In this document: positions 50,296 to 61,274 of the stretch, piece by piece
Numbering within the stretch: the first letter of the stretch is position 1
Layout of the letters: each line of letters starts with the position of its first letter
NCBI GenBank assembly: GCA_010909725.1
Contig: JAACMV010000007.1
Location: forward strand, 1,054,001-1,118,000
From: Picochlorum sp. 'celeri'
Taxonomy: Eukaryota; Chlorophyta; Trebouxiophyceae
Length of the DNA: 64,000 nt
Direction of reading: 5' to 3'
Made by a program: the position numbers and the translations under genes
Notes under the pieces: model-generated
Database searches by the model: none
The model's input: only the letters and a program-made list of their open reading frames with translations
Told to the model about the DNA's origin: nothing

Positions 50296-50985
50296 ATGGA
50301 GAAGATTGTTTTTGGTCCAAAGAAACTTCCAGGGTTTGTGTGTGGCCCCAAAGGGAAACCGGGAATCTTGGTGATCCAAGAATGGTGGGGAGTGACAGAT
50401 ATAATTAAAGGGCATGCACAGCAATTGGCGGAACAAGGGTATCGCACATTGATTCCCGATGTGTACAATGGGAAAATTGGAATTTCGAAAGAAGAGGCAA
50501 GCCATCTCATGGGCAATCTCGACTGGCCTCTGGCTGTTGATCAGCTTTGTGATGCTGTGGCGTACTTGAAGGATGAAGGAAGTCCAAAGGTCGGAGCTGT
50601 TGGGTTTTGCATGGGAGGAGCACTAAGCCTTGCAGCTGGGCAGCACTGTGGTATTAATGCTGCCGTGAGTTTTTATGGCACTCCTGCAAAGGAGTTGTGT
50701 CAGCCTGAGAATGTCAAAATTCCTGTGGAACTGCATGGTGGGGAGTTGGATGAGTCTAAAGGATTTTCAGACAAAGATACTATGGCAGCATGGGCAGAAG
50801 CGTGCAGTGGTGCAGGCGGTCAGGCAACATTCTATTTGTATGAGAACTGCGGGCATGCGTTTTTGAACCATGGGGAGGAGGCTGTTGCAAAAAGGAAGTT
50901 GATGGGATTCCCAGAGCCTTCAAAAGAGGTACAGGACCGAGCGTGGTCTCGATTGTATGCATTTTTCGGCGAGCATTTGATGTGA
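50296..50985 (+). CDS. Dienelactone-hydrolase-family alpha/beta hydrolase
   Basis: 229 aa. The fold starts with GILVIQEWWGVTDIIKGHA, the oxyanion-strand block of dienelactone hydrolases (QEWWG), and LAEQGYRTLIPDVYNG. The nucleophile elbow is GFCMGG (catalytic Cys, as in bacterial DLH). The Asp is probably in GGELDESKGF and the His in CGHAFLNH, giving the Cys-Asp-His triad. Such enzymes in plants and algae are uncharacterised; carboxymethylenebutenolide or other small esters are candidate substrates. A leader exon upstream is possible. The stop lies 25 bp from the stop of the phosphatase fusion gene. Confidence 0.88.
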   Translation: MEKIVFGPKKLPGFVCGPKGKPGILVIQEWWGVTDIIKGHAQQLAEQGYRTLIPDVYNGKIGISKEEASHLMGNLDWPLAVDQLCDAVAYLKDEGSPKVGAVGFCMGGALSLAAGQHCGINAAVSFYGTPAKELCQPENVKIPVELHGGELDESKGFSDKDTMAAWAEACSGAGGQATFYLYENCGHAFLNHGEEAVAKRKLMGFPEPSKEVQDRAWSRLYAFFGEHLM

Positions 50986-51010
50986 TGGCACAGTGATGTT
51001 TTAAATCATG

Positions 51011-53050
51011 TCAATATAACTGATGGCGGCAGAGTCCTTCAAGAACACCATCTGCTACTGTAGCATCGGTAACAACTATACGACCATCTTGTGGTTGCTG
51101 TACTACCCACTCAACAAGAGCTTGCTGCGCATTTCCTACCACAATGGCAGGGTTTGGTCCCTCTAGCATCAAAATATCATTGCCACTATCCCCTGCAGCA
51201 ACACAACGATCCAACGCAACACCATACATTGTTCGAATGTGTTCAAGAGCTGCATGCTTTCCTGCATTTCCAGAGACACAATCCAAATACCTCCAGTCCA
51301 TTGTCCCAGAGGAAATGAGTTTGAAATGTATCCCATCCTTCTCCAAACGTGTGTGAATCAATTGCGACACAGCATCCAAGGAGTCAACATGGACACTCAA
51401 TGCAATCCTGTGCGGATGCTCACTTCCATCATCGAGCCAATTTACCTTGTCCTGGGAGTATTCCTGTATTGCTGCATTTGCTGCCTGGCGGACAATGTGT
51501 AAATCCCATCCCTCATCCAATGAGTGTGCCCAATCCATATCTTCATGCCATGATGAACCTGATGTACTCCCTCGATGCCCACGCTCTCTATCCAAAAGAA
51601 AAATCTTTGTCCCCACAGCAGAAATAATAGCATCTGGAATAGGCAAGACGCCCTTCATATGCTCAAGCAATCCCACGACTTGTCCAAGGGATCTCCCTGT
51701 ATTGTAAACAAGGAAGGATCCTGTCAGCGCAGCTCTATCTTCCCAGTACTTGCCAAAACGTGCTGTTGAATCCACACCATGTGCTTCATGCCCCACAAGG
51801 GTACCATCAATGTCACTCACAAGCATCATTGGGGGTTCGCACGCCTGATTGAACGGGCGAATTGTACCCGAAGTCAATTTATACCCACCAGGGAAGCTAC
51901 ATGTGTAGACTCCACCATGCCCAGGGCGATCTTCAGCACCTGTTTCTGGATCAAAAGGAATAAATTCCAGTTCATCTGGTTTGACTCCATCATGGTATGC
52001 GCTTGTCATAAACGTGCAACAATCCACGATGGCGTATTTCCAGCATTTTCCACCCAGCAATGTATCTGAACGATCAGCACAGCGTGCAGTGGTTTCATGG
52101 AAATCAAACTCCTGCCAATCAGTCAATGGCAACCCATCTTGCCCCAACCATCGACCCTTTAACTTTGGTTCATTCCATCCTGTTGCATAAAACAACCTTA
52201 TCGCAGGAGCCTGAGGCACTTTAAGGACGGGACCAATCTGCTTATCCTGGGAAGGAAGAACACGGGTCTCGCCATCCACCACAAAATGAAATTTGAAATT
52301 TCCAGGAGGCAGGCAGCAATCCAAAGTATGTTTGGAGGCAGATTTTCCTTTCGATGTACCCGTAGGAAGCAACTTCAAAGGTCTCTGCCAATAATCCCAT
52401 TCACCAACTACAGCAATATCTGACCCGCCAAGCAATGCCGTCGGCCAACTAAAATGCGCTGATGGATACACAAGCCTCATATTGTTATACGTACCACATG
52501 ATTCATTGATCACGGGCTCTGAAGGAGACGTCACATATCGACCATCAACCACGTATTTAAAATGGACCCTGCCAGGAGGAAGCATCAATCCACAGGACCA
52601 GTCCTTCCCTGGACCAAGCCTTTCCAAAGGAAACTCGTGCGTCCACCCATCAAAACTCCCCTTAACACCCACAGTCTCGCATGGAACATGTCGTGGCCAT
52701 CGGAATATAGTCAATATGTACCCATCAGCAGGACGACTACCATCAATACGCGAACGAAGAGCTCCCTCTTCTGCACCCAGGGCAACAGTCTCTCCACCAC
52801 ACTCTTCAGCCACAGCATCGGCATCGTCTTTCGTCGACGATGAAGACGATGAAGAATCGTTGAATCGAAAGAGTATACTTCGACATGACATGGGCATCCG
52901 AGGAGGTTTGGACCCAACAATGAGAGATGCCGTGTCGGTTTTATAATGTCCCAAACCCAATACACTGCGCAGCCTCCTAGGATAGTCTGCCATTAAATGC
53001 AACTTGCATGTTCTATATTGCGCAGTAGAAGCACATGCGACACGCATCAT
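51011..53050 (-). CDS. Fusion of starch-binding (CBM48-type) modules with a sucrose-phosphatase-like HAD domain
   Basis: 679 aa from the ATG at 53050 (MMRVACASTAQYRTCK, a plastid-transit-like start). The first carbohydrate module is VKGSFDGWTHEFPLERL...LPPGRVHFKYVVDG...CGTYNN, the AMPK-beta/CBM48 pattern. A second follows: VVGEWDYWQRPLKL...LPPGNFKFHFVVDGE. A third beta-rich unit (IRLFYATGWNEPKLKG...WKYAIVD) resembles CBM25/53. The C-terminal 270 residues are an S6PP-type HAD phosphatase: SDIDGTLVG (motif I, DxD), VYNTGRS (motif II), KHAALEHI (Lys motif III) and AAGDSGNDILML (motif IV). The role is probably dephosphorylation of sucrose-6-phosphate or a related sugar phosphate at the surface of starch. 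This is inferred; I recall no such fusion. The substrate is untested. Confidence 0.82.
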   Translation of the reverse strand: MMRVACASTAQYRTCKLHLMADYPRRLRSVLGLGHYKTDTASLIVGSKPPRMPMSCRSILFRFNDSSSSSSSTKDDADAVAEECGGETVALGAEEGALRSRIDGSRPADGYILTIFRWPRHVPCETVGVKGSFDGWTHEFPLERLGPGKDWSCGLMLPPGRVHFKYVVDGRYVTSPSEPVINESCGTYNNMRLVYPSAHFSWPTALLGGSDIAVVGEWDYWQRPLKLLPTGTSKGKSASKHTLDCCLPPGNFKFHFVVDGETRVLPSQDKQIGPVLKVPQAPAIRLFYATGWNEPKLKGRWLGQDGLPLTDWQEFDFHETTARCADRSDTLLGGKCWKYAIVDCCTFMTSAYHDGVKPDELEFIPFDPETGAEDRPGHGGVYTCSFPGGYKLTSGTIRPFNQACEPPMMLVSDIDGTLVGHEAHGVDSTARFGKYWEDRAALTGSFLVYNTGRSLGQVVGLLEHMKGVLPIPDAIISAVGTKIFLLDRERGHRGSTSGSSWHEDMDWAHSLDEGWDLHIVRQAANAAIQEYSQDKVNWLDDGSEHPHRIALSVHVDSLDAVSQLIHTRLEKDGIHFKLISSGTMDWRYLDCVSGNAGKHAALEHIRTMYGVALDRCVAAGDSGNDILMLEGPNPAIVVGNAQQALVEWVVQQPQDGRIVVTDATVADGVLEGLCRHQLY

Positions 53051-53624
53051 CCACGAGTTCTCTACTACCAGACTCTGCCTTTGTGACAGTTTCTTTGAAC
53101 ACTGAGCGTGTATCTGTAACGGGCTTTTATGGGTACGGATGCCACATATGTATACAATATCACTTCGATTTACAAGAAAAATTCCCCAACGAGGCAATTC
53201 ATGGAGCTCAGAGGCATCTATGAAATCCAATGGGTACGGAAGAAGGCTCAGTTTGACCTCATGAAATCTAATGTAGATACTCTGTGTACATGCAGGCGAT
53301 GTCGCTGGATGTACAGCACGATTGCTATTTAAAATTCATAATTTAATGCATAGGGGTGGTTTGAAATCATGATTGGTTGGTTTGAGGGGCTTTTGGGAAG
53401 ATTTTTCATGGTCCCATTGAAGGTCATTAGAAAGTCGACTGGCAAGGGTCTCTATTGACGAATTTCATCGTCCTTGTTAGCACACGTTATATGTCTTATA
53501 TATTCGTTGCATTGGGTATCAGCATAGGAAAGCAGGATTTTCTGGACTCGACATTTAAAAGCTCAAATCTTTTTTTTTGACACAAGCCGGTGTTTTAGCA
53601 GCACTGCGAGATGGTTGCGATTTG
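53051..53624. other. Divergent intergenic region, 574 bp
   Basis: Between the phosphatase fusion (minus) and the BRCT-BAH gene (plus). An open frame continues upstream of 53625 to about 53577 without an ATG, and a polyT tract with TTTTAG (about 53567-53598) could be a splice acceptor for an unseen leader exon. Confidence 0.5.
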
Positions 53625-56600
53625 ATGGATACAGAAGACGAGCCTGTTGATATTGTGTCAGGAGGAGAAGCGAAGGAGATGGATAAAGAGGCGGAGAGTA
53701 TCCTAAAGGACTGGTCCCAAGAGAAGGAGATACCAAGTCTGCAAGGCAGGTTGGCAGAGTCCTGGCGGTTGGTGGATCGATGGAATTTGGAGCGTGCAAA
53801 TCCTGACAGTATTCTGAAAGAGAATGTGATTGTGTGGTCGATGAGTGCTTTTATGGATGAGGTTTTTGGGGCCAACTGGGTCAGCAGAATTCCTGCCCAG
53901 GTGAGTATTCATTGTGTTGATATGATACTGAATGTCGGCATATGTCGGTTGACCTATACTGTGTGTATGTGTAGAATTTTGAGTTTGGGACGTTTAGCAT
54001 TGCGGACGCGATGATCAAGCTGGAAGAGGAATCTTCGAGAGATGGCCATACTGTGAGGTTGCTGAAAAACCTCACGTTTGATGTTGAGGATGTGATTGCC
54101 GAGGATGATGGCGAATCAAGTCTATCAGATTTGGATGATGTCTTGCGAAAAGAGTTTCCTCTCTTGTACAGCGATAATGTTGCGGAGCGGGGCTATCTTG
54201 GTGTATCAATCTCTGTAGACGCTGAGGAAAGCATGCCAGTGACACATTCAGCAGGTACTGGTCCGCAAGAAGAGAGGCAAATTGAACAAAAACCGGGTGA
54301 AGTGCTTGAAGATGGCAAGGGAAGGCCATTGTTGGAATCTATGCGGTCGAATTACCAGGATGGCAGTTTTAGATTTCAGGAGCCACATGAGAGTGAAGGA
54401 GGCGTCGCTGCGATAGGGGGTAGGTCTTTTTTATTGCCAGATGCACTCCGCACAGAGGAATCTGTCATTGAGGAATGTCCTCGTGGGATGAGTCAAAATG
54501 GTCTACTGGCATCGATGAGGAACATGGCTGGGAAACTCAACACGCAGTTGGAGTCTCCAGTCCTGAATGATCGTGATAATGACCAGGGAGGGGATGCCAT
54601 GTGCACTCCAAATATTGTTCCCGAGTCTCAAACAGAAATACCAGCTCAAAATGCGGCCAATCAGGCCATAGACATGTTACATTCTGATCCAGCACATGGT
54701 GTCCCTGCTGAGAATGAAGCAGATCAGAAGCAAGAGAAGAAAGCTGCACGGCAAAAGCGGCTGGCTAATCAACGAAAGCAGCACTATTCAGCAGTTATGG
54801 CACCACGAGATGTTTCTCGGCCAGATATTGGTTCATCCTTGCAGAACTTGAAAACACGACGGCGAGTTTCTTCCAAAGTAAAGTCCCCTGCCGGTGTTGA
54901 AAAAGGGACAGAAGAGCCAATTCTGAGTGGACTTGGTATATCAACAGAAGTTTTTGCACCAACGTGTACAGATAAAGAAGACACGGCACTGAATGAGGAC
55001 GAAACATTGCCAGAGAGGAGATCTAAAAGGCGTCAATCAAAGCAGGGCACAAAAAAGACAACTACTGGGACAAGAAGCAAGAGAGATGCCAGCGCACCCA
55101 AAAACTCTGATGGGATGGTAAAGAATAATGGTGTCTCTCAGAGCCCAGTTGTTTCAGAGAAGCGTAAGAAGGGCAAAAATAATGTTGTTGTTGCAGAGAA
55201 GCGTAAGAGGGGCACAAATAATGTTGTTGTTGCAGAGAAGCGTAAGAGGGGCACACATGATGACGTTGTTCCAGAGAAGGTTAGTGCAACACCAAAGCGG
55301 ACTCGGCGGAGAAGGAGTACCAGTGCAACGCCTGTGGTGTCTGCTAAAGTATCAAAGAAGGACAAAGATCAGACACCAGCGCCAAAGGCAAAAAAACTTG
55401 ATTTCACCAATCCTCCCGAAAAAGTTGGCTGTCCCAAGTGCAGATGGAGAGGTTGCAAGAAGTGTCGAGGCTATACCCTGGCAGAATTACGTGAATGGGA
55501 ACAGCAAAATAATCTAGAAAAGGTGAAAAATGATGGACCTACACCGAATCATTCTGAAAGGTCTGCTGGGACAATGGTGAAGCAGAGCAAGAAACAGAAA
55601 AACGAAAAGCAACTGCAGCAACTGCAGGGATTTACATTTTTTGTGACAATCTTGGACAAATCTCTTAAACATATGGTCATTGAAGAAATCACAAGCATGG
55701 GAGGGAAGATAGAGGACAATCTGTCGAATATTTTAAAGGGCTCTGGCACAAATGTACGAACAAGAAAATCTTCCACCGATCAGTCAAACACGCTAGTAGT
55801 AACCAACAAGGCCAAAAACAAGACCATCAAAGCGATCCTTGCGCGGGTAGCAGGAATTCCTTTTGTCACTCCAGATTGGGTTCATGCATGCAAAGAAAAG
55901 AATAGTGTTGGCTCTCTCAGTACTAGGTCCCCCAATGTCTTGTTGGGCAGAAATACCAAAGGAGTGGGCCCAATGTTACAAAATCTCCGGATACTATTAG
56001 TGATCGACAAGAAAAATAAAGCAACCAAAATGTTTGAAACTTTACTGAAGCATCTGGGTGCCACCTGTGTAGCTTCTTTGGACCCAGAATTAGGACACGG
56101 AACATGTGATCTCGTGTTGTATGGTATGTTCTGATGCATAGGCTTTTGTGTATTCCAACCAATTGTTCATATTTTCTTGTGATTTTATGCAGATTCGTCT
56201 AGCGATGCACCAGATTTAAAGGCCGAGATCCATCGATTGGAGAGGATTGCTAGGAGACTCCGGATCCCATCATATCCGCTGTCATGGCTTACAGATGGTA
56301 TTGTGTCCGAAGGAAAGTTTTCGCCATCGATTCCGTCGCTCAAGCATCGGGAGAAGGAAAAGGATGTACCTACTGTTATTCCAGCCACAGAGGAGGAGGA
56401 ATCGGAGGAAGAGTCTCTCCAAGTTTCCATCGGAGCCAAAGAAGACCAACCACAGGACCAGCATCCCACTGAGAGAAATCATACTCCTGCCACGGCCATG
56501 CAAGGGAATTCAGAACGCGAAGAACATAATAAAGATCCCGCACCATTTCAAGTAGGAACTACCGCTGTATCCAGTCTCTTGAGAGAGACTGTTCATACAG

Positions 56601-57115
56601 ACCCTTCATCAATGAATCTTCTTCCTCGATGGAGGCTCATGGATCCTTGTGATCCTCCTGATGGCTTCAAGAGGAGCCCGGTTCGACAATACTTCAAGAC
56701 AGCGATCTCTGACGATGAAAAAATCAGTGTTGATGACTTTGTGAAACTTTTGCCAGACCCAGGAAGGCATGGCCCCAAAATTGCACAGGTTGTTGCTCTG
56801 TGGAAGCAAACTGGAATGCCAGATGGAAACAAAATCTTTGGCAAATTCAGAAGATATTACAGGTTTGACGAAACATCCATCACTCTCATGCAAATAACAA
56901 GAGAGGACGGGGGTAACAGGATCTTTGAAACCAATCATTTCGAAGACAACCTTCCAGTTGCATCGGTCATGTCAAAATGCAACGTGGAAATACTGCAGTC
57001 CCCCATGGTGTCACGGGATATGCTGACTGAGGATGGCCAAGCAAGTACTGATCCAATTCTTTACTGCACAGCCTTCTATGACTATGAAACGGGGGCAATC
57101 CTTCCTCTGCATTAG
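53625..57115 (+). CDS. BRCT- and BAH-domain nuclear protein
   Basis: Exons 53625-53900, 53975-56123 and 56193-57115 (introns 74 and 69 nt, GT...AG, phases consistent) give 1115 aa. The N-terminal 600 residues are acidic then basic and low in complexity. They include a Lys-rich tandem array (three 13-aa units near 55157-55273). A short Cys cluster (CPKCRWRGCKKCRGY) follows. The C-terminal half has tandem BRCT-like folds: FTFFVTILDKSLKHMVIEEI...TPDWVHAC, then NLRILLVIDKKNKATKMFETLLKHLG...DLVLYD. The end is a BAH-like domain (ISVDDFVKLLPD...IFETNHFEDNLP...KCNVEIL). BRCT pairs read phosphopeptides in DNA-damage signalling; BAH domains read chromatin. A DNA-repair chromatin role is inferred. An earlier leader exon is possible. 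Confidence 0.75.
55157..55273 (+). repeat. Three in-frame 39-bp tandem repeats
   Basis: Units begin GAGAAGCGTAAGA at 55157, 55196 and 55235 with a partial fourth at 55274. They encode EKRKKGKNNVVVA, EKRKRGTNNVVVA and EKRKRGTHDDVVP. The period is exactly 39 nt, so the reading frame is kept, and the second unit is nearly identical to its neighbours, indicating recent expansion. Confidence 0.92.
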
Positions 57116-57276
57116 GGTACAAAGACATGAATGATCTCCAGGATGGCAGTCATGGATGCATCCCTGTTTGTTCAGCCTCCTTATCTGGATGGCACTATCC
57201 AGATAGGCATTAATTTTACTCAAATATTGCCTTGACGACACATCTATATTATTTATCAACGTAAATAGTGAACAAA

Positions 57277-58574
57277 ATGGCTCAAATGTTAAGATCGACT
57301 GTTTCCATCAACTCCACATTTGGGTACGCATGTATCTGTGCAACTTTTTCAGATCCACCATCTGAGTGGCGCTCATAGTAGCACATTGTCATCCCATTAT
57401 TAATACAATTTATTACTGCAGAAGATCGACCGTGCAAAGGAGAGTTCAGTGCCGCAGAGGAATCACAGTTGCAGCCATCGACAGGGTACGGAACCTGAAT
57501 GATCCACTAGTATGAAACAAACGCAATTATATTCCAATACTATCTATATGCAGCCTGAATCGGATACCAAATTCGACGGATATGAGCCAAAGGTGGCCTT
57601 TTTCTTCCCTGGCCAGGGTGCTCAGACTGTTGGGATGGCAAAAGATGTTGTCGCCGAGATTCCAAAGGCAAAGGAGCTGTTTGAGCAAGCCTCTGACATC
57701 TTGGGATACGATCTTCTTCAAGTGTGTGCTGAAGGGCCAAAAGAGAAGCTCGACTCGACGGCTGTCAGTCAGCCAGCCATCTTTGTCTCCAGTCTTGCTG
57801 CCATTGAAAAGCTCAGATCTGAGGAGGGAGATGTACGTAGTTCACTTACAGCACACCCACACGATATTACAATACTAATAATTCTTCCAAATCATGCAGG
57901 ATGCTGTAAACAAGGCAAATGTTGCCGCCGGACTTTCCCTGGGAGAGTACACTGCATTGACCTATGCTGGTGCCATGTCTTTTGAAGACGGACTGAAATT
58001 AGTCGAACTCCGTGGACAGAGCATGCAGGCTGCAGCTGATGCAAAACCTTCTGGTATGGTTTCAGTGATTGGACTCTCTGCTGACAAAGTTGCTGAGCTC
58101 TGCGAAGCAGCTACCGCAGAAGTTGGAGCAGACAAGGGTGTGAAAATTGCCAACTATCTCTGCAATGGAAATTACGCTGTCAGTGGGGGGATTGAGGGAT
58201 GCGAAGCAGTTCAAAAGTTGGCAAAAGACTTTAAAGCGCGTATGACGGTGCCACTTGCAGTCGCTGGAGCTTTCCATACCGAGTATATGGAGCCAGCTGC
58301 AGAGAAGCTTCAGGCAGCATTGGACGCCACAACCATTGTAGAGCCACGCATCCCTGTGGTCTCCAATGTCGACGCCATGCCACACACCGATCCAGAAACC
58401 ATCAAGAAGATCTTAGCGCTTCAGCTGACATCCCCCGTGCAGTGGGAGACCACTCTCAAGACCCTGTTGGACAAGGGATTGGAAGAGTCTTTTGAGATTG
58501 GACCAAACAAGGTTATTGCAGGCATTATGAAGAGAATTGATAGAAAACATTCCGTTACAAACATCACTGTGTAA
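57277..58574 (+). CDS. MCAT: Plastid malonyl-CoA:ACP transacylase (FabD)
   Basis: Exons 57277-57323, 57422-57485, 57554-57832 and 57900-58574 (introns 98, 68 and 67 nt) give 354 aa. The first two mini-exons encode MAQMLRSTVSINSTFG and RSTVQRRVQCRRGITVAAIDR, a plain chloroplast transit peptide. The enzyme then shows VAFFFPGQGAQTVGMA (oxyanion Gln), GLSLGEYTAL (nucleophile Ser; GLSLG as in plant plastid MCAT rather than GHSLG), NYLCNGNYAVSG, AVAGAFHTEYM (catalytic His) and FEIGPNKV. It transfers the malonyl group to ACP for type II fatty-acid synthesis. The stop reads GTGTAA, forming a TGTAA motif. The stop is 29 bp from that of CNOT9 on the other strand. Confidence 0.94.
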
Positions 58575-58603
58575 CTTTATTTTTGTCTATAGTACCATGC
58601 TCT

Positions 58604-59585
58604 CTATACAGCTGGCGTTGGACCCGTCACATCCGTCGCAAGCAAGGCAGCTGCTGCCGGATGACCAACATTCATCAACAACTGAGCCAGCCAGCGCCTC
58701 GTCGTCTGATCATCTTTCAAGCACGCTGTGAACTGTGGATTCCTCAGAGGATCCGGCAAACATTGCCTCAGCGCCTCTCGAGCTCTAGTATTATCAGAAA
58801 GTCTAAGATAACAGCGCACAATATGTTTCAAAAGTCTCACACTCGACTGCTCCGCCAAACCAGTCACCATGGATGATAGCACTGCACTCACTGCAAAGAA
58901 GCGCTCAGCTGTCGCACAAATATACGCTAAACCAGCGTTATCTAGCAATATTTTCTGAACAATAAACGTCGCCACTGTTTTGGACAGCTCGCTACCAGTC
59001 TCCATGGTTCTCAAGCACAAGGGAATGATTTCAGTGGACAATAAAAAACTAATAACCTCTGGATCATCAACCTTGACAAGCGCACCAATCACCCCCAAGC
59101 TCGTCAATCGTAAATATTCAAACGGCCTTGTCTTGCTCGCCGTATTCAGAAATGGATACAGAAAGAGAGGTATATGCGCCTTTAAGAACAATGTCCTCGT
59201 CTCCCCATGGGATGCTACACACTGCAGTAACGCCAACGCATTACAAACTCTATTAGATGCGTGCGCTGTCAAAGACGGAGGCTGTAACATTGGGTATATC
59301 GACACAATCTCCTGCAGCAAGGCAGACATGGTTCCAAAACTATGCCATAAACACGGTGCCAACTCTGGAAAAGACTCTCGCTCCTTGCTCAGTTTCAGCA
59401 ATGCCGTTTCCTTCATTGACGGATTCGTCAGATCTAATACCAATTGCTCCTACAATAGCAGTGGGTAATTAATCATCATCATGCTTTTGTCAGTTCAACA
59501 CACGTCAACACAGCTATACAAGCACCCGAGGAGAGTCTACTCCTCACCCCAACCAAACCCTCTGGTTTATACCATCACATACCAT
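58604..59585 (-). CDS. CNOT9: CCR4-NOT complex subunit CNOT9 (RCD1/CAF40)
   Basis: Exon 2 (58604-59449) begins [20 protein letters not shown] directly after a TTGTAG acceptor. The nearest start upstream is ATG at 59583-59585 immediately followed by GTATGT, so the first coding exon appears to be the start codon alone, with a 133-nt intron (282 aa total). The armadillo-repeat core is highly conserved: [80 protein letters not shown] and [24 protein letters not shown]9 docks NOT1 and Trp-containing partners in mRNA deadenylation. Confidence 0.9.
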
Positions 59586-60162
59586 TTTTTTAATGAATAA
59601 TAACTACAACTGCGACGTCTATTACAGTCGCAAAGACTAGAAAACTAGAAAAAGGCAACGGGACTCAGCCACGCCTTCACGACCCGTACTACACACGGCC
59701 TCTCTCCTTACTATACGTAAATTGTAATTTATGTTTTATATATGGGTGGCTCCAATACAGTGGTATCTTGTTGGAGATGAAGAGCATTCTGAGAATCAAG
59801 AAACGAATTACTTTGTCCAGTCACTTGAAAAGAATTGGATGCGTCCCATCTATTAGCCCAAAAAACATGAACAGCCTCCCAAATTGAGATGGAATTTAAC
59901 AACAAGAGTAAGCTTTGAACTGAATAGCCCTCTTTTCTGAGGTCAGAGTTGCAGATTAATGCTCGTGATCTTCCTCTGAGGACGATTCTTACAGGATTCT
60001 TTAGAGTACTTCATCTAGACTGGTTGATTCTAGCATATATACGCTCATAGTATTTAAATCAATCCATCTGCTGAATTGGATAGCAGTTCTCATCCGCATA
60101 CATAGAGACTGTATGAGATTAATTAATTAATTAATTAATTGCATCCAAACTTTAGACCAAAA
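59586..60162. other. Divergent intergenic region, 577 bp
   Basis: Between CNOT9 (minus) and syntaxin 5 (plus). It ends in a (ATTA)n microsatellite at about 60118-60140 and holds a TATATAAAAC sequence (minus strand, near 59740) that could be a TATA element. No gene is seen. Confidence 0.55.
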
Positions 60163-61152
60163 ATGTCAGTTTCAATACACGGGCAAGGAGTTGTGCGTCG
60201 GGGAGTTCCAATGAGGGATAGGACGGCAGATTTTCAGACATTAGTGACTGCCAAGTTGGAAGAGCAAAGTCGATTGAACGTGTCTGGGGGAGGGCAAGAC
60301 ACGAGTGCTTCTACAACAGGAGGGCAGTATGATTCGGCTCGTGGTTCTTCCACAAAGGCGCATTCTCAATCTGAATTTGCGAAAAGAGCGAGTGCGATTG
60401 GGTTGGGGATTCATAGCACGTCTCAGAAATTACAAAAGCTTGCGCAGTTGGCAAAACGCACATCCATGTTTGATGATCCAGCAGAGGAGATTAATGAGCT
60501 CGCGACGCTGGTCAAGCATGATATACAGGCACTGAATCAAGGGATTACAGATCTTCAGACGTATTTAGGCGGGGTAGGTAATAAGCAGAGTGCTGATCAT
60601 TCAAATAATGTTGTAGAGAATTTGAGGAATAGGTTAAAGGATACCACAAAGGAGTTTAAAGACGTATTGACCTTGCGGACAGACAACTTGAAAGTTCATG
60701 AAGAGCGAAAGTCGCTCTTTGTCTCATCCAAGAGTCAACAGCAGCTGTATCAGCCAGGTGCAACATTTCTCCCTCAGAGTGCAAGGCACTCTCTCCGTGC
60801 TGCGCAGGGGGATGATACAACACCATTGCTTTCTCAGCAAGCACAGGACCAAATACAAGCTCCACAGCAGGATGCATACCTTGCTAGTAGGCAGGATGCC
60901 CTTCATGAAGTAGAATCCACAATTGTGGAACTGGGGAATATTTTCCAACAGCTGGCATCCATGGTACATGAGCAAGGAGAGATGGCTGTGCGTATCGATG
61001 AGAATGTTGATGATACGTTGAATAACGTAGAAGCAGGGCAAGCCCAATTGCTGAAATATCTCAATACGATATCGTCGAATAGATGGCTGATGTTGAAAGT
61101 ATTTGGCATCATTATGCTGGCTTTGATATTCTTCCTTGTATTTGTAGCTTGA
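60163..61152 (+). CDS. SYP31: Golgi Qa-SNARE syntaxin 5 (SYP3/Sed5)
   Basis: 329 aa from the ATG at 60163. The N-terminal MSVSIHGQGVVRRGVPMRDRTADF matches the Sed5 family start that binds Sly1. Helical Habc-type segments (about 70-170) include AIGLGIHSTSQKLQKLAQLAKR and ALNQGITDLQTYL. The SNARE motif lies in about residues 245-305: YLASRQDALHEVESTIVELGNIFQQLASMVHEQGEMA, with the zero-layer Gln in IFQQLA. A C-terminal anchor (LKVFGIIMLALIFFLVFVA) follows. The protein mediates ER-to-Golgi and intra-Golgi fusion. Confidence 0.94.
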   Translation: MSVSIHGQGVVRRGVPMRDRTADFQTLVTAKLEEQSRLNVSGGGQDTSASTTGGQYDSARGSSTKAHSQSEFAKRASAIGLGIHSTSQKLQKLAQLAKRTSMFDDPAEEINELATLVKHDIQALNQGITDLQTYLGGVGNKQSADHSNNVVENLRNRLKDTTKEFKDVLTLRTDNLKVHEERKSLFVSSKSQQQLYQPGATFLPQSARHSLRAAQGDDTTPLLSQQAQDQIQAPQQDAYLASRQDALHEVESTIVELGNIFQQLASMVHEQGEMAVRIDENVDDTLNNVEAGQAQLLKYLNTISSNRWLMLKVFGIIMLALIFFLVFVA

Positions 61153-61274
61153 AAATTGATCCATGTAAGACCAAGCAAAACTGTTCCGAGGGAAATGGGA
61201 TGAATGATATGTACATATTAATCCGTCAAACCAGTCAGCTATCAACTAAGGGTTCTCACGTTCTTTTTACATGA

